Below, piece after piece: positions 24,923 through 30,687 of a stretch of 42,896 nucleotides of DNA. A model generated the notes under the pieces. The model saw only the letters and a program-made list of their open reading frames with translations, ran no database searches and was not told where the DNA came from. How positions within the stretch are numbered: position 1 is the stretch's first letter; each line of letters starts with the position of its first letter. The DNA is taken from assembly GCA_947630745.1 (NCBI GenBank), contig CANRIT010000012.1, positions 1 to 42,896 on the forward strand, read 5' to 3'. Source of the DNA: an uncultured Clostridia bacterium (lineage in GTDB: Bacteria > Bacillota > Clostridia > Christensenellales > UBA1242). A program made the position numbers and the translations under genes.

Positions 24923-26467
24923 ATGAGAAAGTTTTTAAAAATTGTGTTTAGCAGAATGACTTTGGTTATAGTTGCAATTTTGTTGCAGCTGGTTGTTTTA
25001 ATCACCCTGCCATACACTTTTTTGCAACAATATTCGCAATTTTTGCGTCATTTTTACCTGAGTGCCGACATAATTTTTAGGACGATTGCAATAATTTTGT
25101 TGTTGCGGATCTTAAACATTGACATGAACATTGAAGGCAAACTTACTTGGAGTATTTTGCTTTTAACCTTGCCAATCTTGGGCATAATTTTGTACTTTTT
25201 GTTTGTTCGCCGCCGCGCGCCTTTCCGCCATAGAAAGTATTTCGAGTACACGGCAAATCAAATTAAACAGTATCAGGTGAAATATAAGGAAGAAGACCAA
25301 AAATTAAAGTCGGATTTGGGCGACTATTATGGCCAATTTGAATATATTTTCCGCACAACCGGACATAAAACTTACACCAACACCGATGTTAAATATCTTA
25401 ATTTGGGCGAGCGGTTTTTCGACGAGTTGGTGGCGGAACTTAAAGCCGCAAAAAAGTTTATTTTTATGGAATATTTCATAATCGAATGCGGCAAAATGTG
25501 GAGCACAATTTTAAATGTGTTAAAGCAAAAAGTGGACGAAGGGGTGGAAGTGCGCGTTATGTATGACGACCTTGGCACAATAAACAAACTTCCACACAAT
25601 TATTTTAAAAGGCTGAACAAGGCGGGCATAAAATGCGTAAAATTTAATTCGTTTGTGCCAATTATGTCTGCAATTCACAACAACCGCGACCACAGAAAAA
25701 TTACGGTTATTGACGGGCAGGTTGGCTTTGTAAGCGGGCTTAATTTGGCGGACGAATATATCAACGTAAAGCACCCTTTTGGGCATTGGAAAGATAGTGG
25801 GGTTAAGCTTACGGGCGAGGCGGTTAAAAATCTTACCATAATGTTTTTGCAGTTGTATGACGTTCAAAGCCAGCAGACAGAAGACTTCACCAAATACCTT
25901 ACATACTCACAAACAAAAGCCAGCGGATATGTTTGCCCATATGGCGATGGTCCAAAATTCTTTTGCCAAGACTATGTTGCGGAAAATGTGTATTTAAACC
26001 TTATAAATCAGGCAAAACACTACATTTACATAAGCACACCATATTTGATTATCGACAACAAACTTACCAACGCGCTGTGCAGTGCGGCAAGGCGTGGGGT
26101 GGATGTTAAAATTGTAACGCCGCACATTCCAGACAAAAAGTTTATTTTCGCGCTTACCCGTTCAAGTTACAAAAAACTGCAAGACGCGGGTGTCACAATT
26201 TTGGAGTACGAAAAAGGCTTTATCCACGCAAAACAAGTGCTGTGTGATGACTGCTTGGCGGTGGTTGGCACAATCAATTTTGATTACCGCAGCCTGCTTC
26301 ATCACTACGAATGCGGCGTACTTATGTATAAAACCGACTGCCTAACCGACATAAAAGTTGACTTTGAAAAGATTTTCAAACAGAGCATAAACATGAAAGG
26401 CTTCCACCAAAATGCCTTTGTCCGCCTAATGTGCGCCGTCAGCAAAGTCTTCACCCCAATGCTATAA
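24923..26467 (+). CDS. cls: Cardiolipin synthase (phospholipase D family)
   Basis: Makes cardiolipin from two phosphatidylglycerols at the membrane. The 514-residue protein has two to three N-terminal membrane segments (about residues 10-30, 45-62, 70-93) and two HKD motifs. HKD1 is in NNRDHRKITVIDGQVGFVSGLN; HKD2 is in FIHAKQVLCDDCLAVVGTINFD. The length fits Cls. There is no convincing Shine-Dalgarno sequence; TTGACA occurs upstream but its -10 is unclear. Confidence 0.93.
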   Translation: MRKFLKIVFSRMTLVIVAILLQLVVLITLPYTFLQQYSQFLRHFYLSADIIFRTIAIILLLRILNIDMNIEGKLTWSILLLTLPILGIILYFLFVRRRAPFRHRKYFEYTANQIKQYQVKYKEEDQKLKSDLGDYYGQFEYIFRTTGHKTYTNTDVKYLNLGERFFDELVAELKAAKKFIFMEYFIIECGKMWSTILNVLKQKVDEGVEVRVMYDDLGTINKLPHNYFKRLNKAGIKCVKFNSFVPIMSAIHNNRDHRKITVIDGQVGFVSGLNLADEYINVKHPFGHWKDSGVKLTGEAVKNLTIMFLQLYDVQSQQTEDFTKYLTYSQTKASGYVCPYGDGPKFFCQDYVAENVYLNLINQAKHYIYISTPYLIIDNKLTNALCSAARRGVDVKIVTPHIPDKKFIFALTRSSYKKLQDAGVTILEYEKGFIHAKQVLCDDCLAVVGTINFDYRSLLHHYECGVLMYKTDCLTDIKVDFEKIFKQSINMKGFHQNAFVRLMCAVSKVFTPML

Positions 26468-26470
26468 AAA

Positions 26471-26495
26471 AAGTTTGCCCCGCGCAAATTTTTTT
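26471..26495 (+). terminator. cls terminator
   Basis: AAGTTTGC and GCAAATTT arms (one G-U pair) around a 5-nt loop, continuing into seven Ts. Confidence 0.7.
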
Positions 26496-26628
26496 AACCA
26501 AAAACAACGCCATATAATAAATCACATGGTGGTTGTTAAAAAAAGGATTGAAATCACAAAATAAACATTTTGTCAAGTTTTGATTTTTTTATGGGCGAAA
26601 GATTTTTTAAAATTTTTTATAAAAGGTG

Positions 26629-26657
26629 TTGACAAATTAAAAAATGTGTGATAACAT
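26629..26657 (+). promoter_or_regulatory. Promoter of the riboswitch transcript
   Basis: TTGACA (26629-26634), 17 bp, TAACAT (26652-26657) with the TGTGA extended -10; start predicted near 26664, immediately before the riboswitch P1 stem. Confidence 0.85.
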
Positions 26658-26665
26658 TAAGCCAT

Positions 26666-26767
26666 AAAAAGGGAGTAGTTTCCACAACCCAAAGTGGTTG
26701 CAAGGCGTCAAAACGAACAATTGTTCCGCTTTGCAAAAGCAAATAAGATGCTTTAACAAGACTTTTT
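26666..26767 (+). ncRNA. yybP-ykoY riboswitch (Mn2+-sensing)
   Basis: The conserved elements are in order. The L1 motif GGGAGUAG (26671-26678) follows the 5' P1 strand AAAAAG. P2 is CAACC/GGUUG. The GGCGUCAA segment is followed by a GAAC/GUUC hairpin and the return strand CGCUUUGC. P4 is AAAGC/GCUUU. The L3 motif AACAAGAC continues into the 3' P1 strand CUUUUU. This matches the B. subtilis and L. lactis yybP architecture segment by segment. Known members bind Mn2+ and turn genes on. Here the 3' P1 strand is also the 5' arm of a terminator. Confidence 0.92.
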
Positions 26768-26795
26768 GAATTATTCAGAAAGCCTTGTTTTTCTT
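26755..26795 (+). terminator. Riboswitch expression-platform terminator
   Basis: A stem of about 17 bp pairs 26755-26771 with 26773-26789, followed by TTTTTCTTTC. The left arm contains the riboswitch L3 and P1 3' strand, so metal-bound P1 and this terminator are mutually exclusive: Mn2+ should allow read-through. Confidence 0.85.
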
Positions 26796-26819
26796 TCTGA
26801 AATTAAAGGAGGAAATTTT

Positions 26820-27260
26820 ATGAGTAAAAACACAAGTTGGAGAAGGTCGTGCATTAAGCGCGGGCTTATTGGGGCTATGGCATCGGCTGGCTTGGCTGCT
26901 GGGATGGTGGGCTGCATGGCTGCCGGTGGGGTTTATGCTTGGCGTTCGCGCATTAACGAAGCCAAAGCACTTGATAACTACCGCATGGAAGAACTTGAAA
27001 AGGTGCAGAAAAAGTTTGACAATGGCGAAATCAGCAAATCAGATTTTGATATCCGAGTTTCGTTCATCAACGGCACAAAAGATGTTAGTGTCGTTAGAAA
27101 TATTTGGGTTGAAGAAGGACACGAGGATTGCTGTGAAAAACTTTATAAAACAAGTATTGACCAAGGGCTTGCAGCAGTTGGGCTTGTTTTTGCTGGGGTG
27201 GCAGCCGCTGCCGGCACAGGTATTTCAGCTTATTATTCATACGAATGGTTTAAAGGATAG
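26820..27260 (+). CDS. Mn2+-riboswitch-controlled small membrane protein, 146 aa
   Basis: No family recognised. It has two Gly/Ala-rich transmembrane helices (about residues 14-40 and 115-142). Between them lie a SHOCT-like helical pair (MEELEKVQKKFDNGEISKSDF, about 55-75) and an acidic His/Cys cluster WVEEGHEDCCEKL (about 97-109) that could bind metal. Control by a Mn2+ riboswitch suggests Mn handling, export or stress, yet it is unlike the usual riboswitch clients (MntP, TerC, UPF0016, P-type ATPases). ATG at 26820 follows AAAGGAGG; the TTG at 26766 lies in the terminator and was rejected. Confidence 0.85.
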   Translation: MSKNTSWRRSCIKRGLIGAMASAGLAAGMVGCMAAGGVYAWRSRINEAKALDNYRMEELEKVQKKFDNGEISKSDFDIRVSFINGTKDVSVVRNIWVEEGHEDCCEKLYKTSIDQGLAAVGLVFAGVAAAAGTGISAYYSYEWFKG

Positions 27261-27297
27261 AAGCCGTTATTATAAACAACCTCATCACCCAAAAGCA

Positions 27298-27391
27298 ATT
27301 TGTACAAAATTTAAATGATTTTGTACAAAATTAATATTTTCTTCTATAAATAGGTAATGCTATTAAATCTATACAAAATCATTTTGTATAA
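27298..27391. repeat. TTTGTACAAAAT repeats and palindrome
   Basis: TTGTACAAAAT occurs twice as direct repeats (about 27300-27310 and 27321-27331). The palindrome ATACAAAATCATTTTGTAT (27371-27389) follows. They lie between the riboswitch gene and the integrated element; possible operator or recombination site, no gene seen here. Confidence 0.5.
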
Positions 27392-27401
27392 ACTTTTTAA
27401 T

Positions 27402-27439
27402 AAAAAATGGCATTGCTGCCATATGGGGTGGGTAACAGG
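27402..27439 (-). repeat. tRNA-His 3'-end relic with terminator, outer copy
   Basis: A 38-bp sequence identical to 27559-27596. On the minus strand it reads tRNA-His 3' end ...TACCCACCCCA, then the terminator ATGGCA/TGCCAT plus a T-run. A second displaced tRNA 3' end indicates more than one integration or a duplication at this locus. Confidence 0.75.
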
Positions 27440-27532
27440 GAAATAGCGTTAAGAAATATGCCCTTTGGCATATTTTAGCGTAATTTCGGGAGCACTTTAG
27501 TGCGGTCCGCCCGACAAGGGTTGAGCCTGCGA

Positions 27533-27554
27533 GCAGGTTCAAGTCCGCCCACCC
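27533..27554 (+). repeat. Inverted tRNA-His T-arm fragment
   Basis: GCAGGTTCAAGTCC (27533-27546) plus GCCCACCC is the T-arm/acceptor part of tRNA-His in opposite orientation to attL. It forms an inverted repeat with 27595-27608. Confidence 0.6.
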
Positions 27555-27558
27555 TATT

Positions 27559-27577
27559 AAAAAATGGCATTGCTGCC
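27559..27577 (-). terminator. Displaced tRNA-His terminator
   Basis: On the minus strand ATGGCA-GCAA-TGCCAT then six Ts, immediately after the attL copy of the tRNA 3' end; probably the original terminator of the tRNA-His gene before the element inserted. Confidence 0.7.
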
Positions 27578-27627
27578 ATATGGGGTGGGTAACAGGACTT
27601 GAACCTGCGACAACCAGATCCACAATC
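27578..27627. repeat. attL: 50-bp direct repeat of tRNA-His 3' half
   Basis: Fifty bases identical to 41261-41310, covering the tRNA-His gene from the anticodon arm to the CCA end. It marks the left border of the integrated element. Confidence 0.92.
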
Positions 27628-27641
27628 AAATTTAACATTTT

Positions 27642-27712
27642 AAAAAACATCTATAAAATAGTAGTTTTTGAATTGATTTCACTAATTTGACCCAACTTTT
27701 GCCCCAACTTTT
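27642..27712. promoter_or_regulatory. Left integrase arm region
   Basis: Hairpin AAAACATCTATAAAATAGTA (about 27644-27663) is followed by TTTGACCCAACTTTT (27686-27700) and the variant GCCCCAACTTTT (27701-27712). The right end carries the same hairpin and three TTTGACCCAACTTTT copies. Placed as a circle, these flank the core symmetrically, as integrase arm-type sites do. Confidence 0.6.
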
Positions 27713-27731
27713 TTGCCAATTTTTAACGCAA

Positions 27732-28055
27732 TCATATTGGTAGTTTTTTGTCGTCCAATATATCGATTATCTCTTGGTTTAAAATTGGTTTTTCATTATC
27801 CACTGCGCATTTTAGTGTGGTTGGAATATCTTCTATGACCATGTCGCGCAATGTTTCGTTCGGGAGTGGCTTTAAATTGTCAACTGCAGACATCACAGTG
27901 TTGACGCAACTTGGATATAAACCATTCTTACCCATAACATATTTAAAATTAGTTATATACCAATAAATCTTGTTATTGATTAAATTTTTTGTTTTCATCC
28001 AACATGTTTTGTTGATTCTATAAGTTTTTATTAATTCAAAATTTTTATAAATCAT
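27732..28055 (-). CDS. Hypothetical protein, 107 aa
   Basis: No family recognised. A basic N-terminal half rich in Tyr/Lys/Asn (KTYRINKTCWMKTKN) is followed by an acidic C-terminal half (EDIPTTLKCAVDNEKPIL...IDILDDKKLPI). There is no signal peptide or membrane helix. AAAGGAAAATATTA precedes the ATG. It is the last gene of the accessory minus-strand operon, next to attL, a position often occupied by cargo genes. Confidence 0.6.
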   Translation of the reverse strand: MIYKNFELIKTYRINKTCWMKTKNLINNKIYWYITNFKYVMGKNGLYPSCVNTVMSAVDNLKPLPNETLRDMVIEDIPTTLKCAVDNEKPILNQEIIDILDDKKLPI

Positions 28056-28074
28056 TAATATTTTCCTTTTACTA

Positions 28075-28188
28075 CTAAACTACAAAAGCATACACTACTG
28101 CACCAATATGAATAAGCAGCAGAATTATGCCAAGTATCTACCATAATGGTTTTTTATGTATTAGGCCGGTAATATTTAAAACTTTCAT
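28075..28188 (-). pseudogene. Small membrane peptide gene interrupted by in-frame TAG
   Basis: ATG at 28188 has AGGAG five bases upstream. Sixteen codons (MKVLNITGLIHKKPLW) are followed by TAG at 28138-28140, and the same frame then continues for 20 strongly hydrophobic codons (ILGIILLLIHIGAVVYAFVV) to a second TAG. Read through, it would be a 37-residue single-helix membrane peptide. TAG is used as a normal stop elsewhere in the element, so general recoding is unlikely: this is a nonsense mutation, a read-through site or two peptides. Confidence 0.55.
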
Positions 28189-28196
28189 ATTTACTC

Positions 28197-28892
28197 CTAA
28201 CAAACAACATTTTGAATAAAACGCTTGTAAAAATTATCAGCATAAGCACTAGACAATTCACTACGAGCACGGGAACGCAGCTTTAAAACCCGCTGCTTAA
28301 AAATGTTTTTATCAAACATAATAAAATTTTCTTGCATGTCAAAATTTATAGCAAAATAATTAGTTGGCTTTTTTAAATCATCGCCAAATAAAGACCTATC
28401 TTTTTCATGCCAGGCAACTGGAATTGGCGAATAACAAGCTAAGTAATTATTTTTACCACCGGAAGCTGGATTTTCAATTATGGTTTTTATGCCTTTTTCT
28501 TTGCATATAAAACACAATTTTAGATACAAATTAAAATACCTAGAGCGTTCATTATTACGATTAAGCAACCGAACAACAGCTTGGTTATTGAATTCTAATT
28601 TTTTTCCAGCAATCAATAATCGAAATTGTAATTGATTTGCATCACAAAAATATGTGCAAGGGAAAAATGCAATTATAAAATCCTTATCTGGTTGCATGTT
28701 TGAAAAAATTGTTATATTAGACTTATTATTAACCAAATTATCAAACTCTAACTCTATTTCATTAAATAAATCAATAATGTAATCAGTCTGTTTATAATCA
28801 TTTAAAACATCATAATCAAATGCTTGGTGACCATACTTTTTAAAAACATTTTTAAAAGTGCCAGATTGCTCAAATAAACAATGAAATCTCAT
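28197..28892 (-). CDS. C5-cytosine methyltransferase-like protein
   Basis: The 231-residue protein resembles a group of short phage-borne proteins related to DNA cytosine methyltransferases. It opens with a FEQSGTFKNVFKKYG motif in the place of the FxGxG SAM loop. It has an acidic segment (DYIIDLFNEIE), a Pro-Cys motif IIAFFPCT (Cys79) equivalent to the catalytic PC, and IIENP (138-142) equivalent to the ENV motif. It is short and lacks a clear target-recognition domain. Likely role: element DNA modification or anti-restriction; an inactive relative cannot be excluded. It overlaps the HTH gene (ATGA), so both are co-translated. Confidence 0.65.
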   Translation of the reverse strand: MRFHCLFEQSGTFKNVFKKYGHQAFDYDVLNDYKQTDYIIDLFNEIELEFDNLVNNKSNITIFSNMQPDKDFIIAFFPCTYFCDANQLQFRLLIAGKKLEFNNQAVVRLLNRNNERSRYFNLYLKLCFICKEKGIKTIIENPASGGKNNYLACYSPIPVAWHEKDRSLFGDDLKKPTNYFAINFDMQENFIMFDKNIFKQRVLKLRSRARSELSSAYADNFYKRFIQNVVC

Positions 28893-29101
28893 AATTGCTC
28901 CTTTATACCCCCAGTGGGTATGCCGACATATTTGTTGTATAGGTTGTCAATTTTATCTGGTATCCAATCTGCAACGGGCAAATTGTGCCCCTTATACCAG
29001 TTGTTTAACCGGGATGCGCTTACGCCAATTTCGGTTGCCAAGCGCGACTGTGTCCACTTGGTCTTTTTTAAAATTTCACACAATTTTTTTTGAATTTGCA
29101 T
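28889..29101 (-). CDS. HTH (XRE/Cro-like) protein, 70 aa
   Basis: A compact helix-turn-helix domain: LCEILKKTKWTQSRLATEIGVSASRLNNWYKGHNLP, with the WTQSRLATEIGVSASRLNNW recognition segment. It has no further domain. AAAGGAGCAATTTT precedes the ATG, and the stop overlaps the methyltransferase start. It probably represses its own small operon (HTH, methyltransferase, membrane peptide, 107-aa protein), separate from the CI-type repressor at 39.1 kb. Confidence 0.85.
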   Translation of the reverse strand: MQIQKKLCEILKKTKWTQSRLATEIGVSASRLNNWYKGHNLPVADWIPDKIDNLYNKYVGIPTGGIKEQL

Positions 29102-29104
29102 AAA

Positions 29105-29222
29105 ATTGCTCCTTTTTTAATAAATTTTTTAATTTTTTTGAAAATTTTTGAAAATTTTTTATAAAATTGATTTATTGAAAATTTTTGAAAATTTAGAAAT
29201 TTTGAATTTTTTTAACAAATTT
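29105..29222. other. AT-rich tract with repeated GAAAATTTTT
   Basis: About 118 bases that are almost pure A/T, with TTGAAAATTTTTGAAAATTT-like units repeated. Low duplex stability next to two strong hairpins suggests an unwinding or replication/packaging region. No gene is present. Confidence 0.5.
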
Positions 29223-29325
29223 TAAAGTCGCTACGCGACTTTGTTAGAAGTGTCTATCAAAACAATGCTCGGGTCGGCACTGTCTCGCTTGTGAGACAGT
29301 ACCCACCACTCACATATGTTTTGAT
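29223..29325. other. Cruciform region, candidate packaging signal or origin
   Basis: Two structures lie in the largest intergenic gap of the operon. The first is AAAGTCGC/GCGACTTT with a 3-nt loop (29223-29241). The second is nested: outer arms ATCAAAACA (29256-29264) and TGTTTTGAT (29317-29325), inner GGGT/ACCC, innermost ACTGTCTC/GAGACAGT. Filamentous phages carry their packaging hairpin and minus-strand origin in such an intergenic region. The function here is inferred. Confidence 0.6.
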
Positions 29326-29333
29326 TTTTTTTT

Positions 29334-29431
29334 AATATGCAACGCATATACACCTCATCACTCCGCATTGTCTTGTTGGTCATTTTAAATTTTCTTTTGT
29401 ATGCGGGGGTGGGGTATTTGGCTAGTAAGTA
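29334..29431. other. Intergenic DNA after the cruciform
   Basis: About 100 bases with a TATGCGGGGGTGGGG purine tract on the plus strand. No ORF with a ribosome site and no clear terminator were seen. Confidence 0.4.
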
Positions 29432-29842
29432 TTAATTATCTTCATCAACATAATCTGTTTGCTGTTTTGTTGTATCAGCAGGTGTAGTCGTTTTCATCAT
29501 ATCCTCCGGACATGGATTGTCCTTTGGATACGTCAACATTTGTTTTGCCTCAGAAGAGATTTTTACTTTTTCATTTTCTTTAATAGATTGTTTAAATTTA
29601 CCCAAAATACTTTTAGTCTTTGAAGCGGAAATTTCGCGTTGCACTTCACCTGCGTTACGCAAATTATTTAAGTTGGCCCATAATTGTTTCATTAAAAATT
29701 TTTTAAGTTTGCGTTTTTCCCTACGAGTCAGATTTGAGACCTCGTCCATCTTTGAAATTTCATTAAAGAAATAATCAGTACAATCTTCTATTTTCTCAAA
29801 TTTTTCAAGTATTAAAGGAAATTCATTAATATCATCTTGCAC
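29432..29842 (-). CDS. Small helical protein downstream of the Zot gene, 136 aa
   Basis: No family recognised. It has a central, strongly charged helical region (SNLTRREKRKLKKFLMKQLWANLNNLR) and an acidic, threonine-rich end. No membrane segment is present. The start is GTG at 29842, after AAGGAGG, overlapping the last 11 bases of the Zot gene, so it is translated with it. It could be an assembly partner of the ATPase; this is inference from position. Confidence 0.65.
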   Translation of the reverse strand: MQDDINEFPLILEKFEKIEDCTDYFFNEISKMDEVSNLTRREKRKLKKFLMKQLWANLNNLRNAGEVQREISASKTKSILGKFKQSIKENEKVKISSEAKQMLTYPKDNPCPEDMMKTTTPADTTKQQTDYVDEDN

Positions 29843-30662
29843 TGTTTGCCTCCTTAGACAATTGTTTTTTATAGTTATTCCAAGCATCCGGACGTTGAAC
29901 AGATATCTCATCATAGTCAAAATAACTAAAATCTTTTTCTAAGTTTTCAAGTGTTGTAGCATAACTGAACGCGTCTACATGCTCGCGAATGTCCCCATCA
30001 AACTTGTAATAAAATTTTTCGCCAATGGTTTTGTCTTTTCTGTATGCCTCTACATCTTCATAGTTTTCAAACTCTCTGCCAAACCATTCAGTTTTGATTA
30101 ATTTACCCTTGTCCAAATATTGATTTGCTTTGATTTTTCGTCCATTTATTTCAAAAGTGTGGATAGATTTATCAACAAAAATAATGCGGTCAACTATTTC
30201 GCGTATATCTTTGTGCAAACGCATATCACGTTGTGAAATTAATATAATTTTAATAAATATGTGTCCGCTAAGTTCAAATGCCTGCGTTACCCACGGGGGT
30301 AGGTCTTTGGTTTCCCCTTTACTATCAAAATATTTTTGGCATTCATCAAAGACATAAACGCCATAAGGCATAAGTCTTTTGCATTCAAAATAAGGATTGG
30401 GCGCACCAAAGTCAAATCCAGACATTTTATAACTTTCCATGTTTGGAAATTTGCGTTTAATATCTAAATTTCCATAAACCACATGTCTTTGTGGTGGCAA
30501 AGTCAAATCAGCGTCATACACCTTATTAAAATTTTTTATATAATTACATGCAGCACGATAACGCCAATTATTGTATTGCATATCTTCATTTATTATCATG
30601 GCACCTGCAAGCGTGCTTTTACCACGCTTGCGTTTACCAATGATATGTATTATTTCTGTCAT
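29832..30662 (-). CDS. Zot-type ATPase (filamentous phage pI-like)
   Basis: The 276-residue P-loop protein belongs to the zonular-occludens-toxin/pI group that drives extrusion of filamentous virions. Walker A is GKRKRGKST (9-17) and Walker B is YVFDE (103-107). The motif ISQRDMRLHKDIREIVDRIIFV, corresponding to the Q-H-P...I-x-x-x-I/V-D segment of Zot proteins, follows. Unlike the E. coli phage pI it has no membrane helix, so it should be recruited to the membrane by the anchored proteins encoded upstream. A generic FtsK/HerA packaging ATPase is the main alternative. AAGGACGG precedes the ATG. Confidence 0.82.
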   Translation of the reverse strand: MTEIIHIIGKRKRGKSTLAGAMIINEDMQYNNWRYRAACNYIKNFNKVYDADLTLPPQRHVVYGNLDIKRKFPNMESYKMSGFDFGAPNPYFECKRLMPYGVYVFDECQKYFDSKGETKDLPPWVTQAFELSGHIFIKIILISQRDMRLHKDIREIVDRIIFVDKSIHTFEINGRKIKANQYLDKGKLIKTEWFGREFENYEDVEAYRKDKTIGEKFYYKFDGDIREHVDAFSYATTLENLEKDFSYFDYDEISVQRPDAWNNYKKQLSKEANSAR

Positions 30663-30687
30663 AAACCGTCCTTAATTTTTATTGCAC

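Noticed and set aside
27369..27650. Minus-strand ORF over the tRNA-His relics
   Set aside because: It consists of tRNA fragments, a terminator and repeats; chance open frame.
28075..28188. Stop-codon recoding (TAG as sense) in the element
   Set aside because: Genes of the same element (e.g. those ending at 33775 and 36513) use TAG as a normal stop at well-placed gene ends.
29256..29333. Plus-strand rho-independent terminator
   Set aside because: A T-run does follow the cruciform, but no plus-strand gene or promoter lies upstream within the element; a DNA-level function is more likely.
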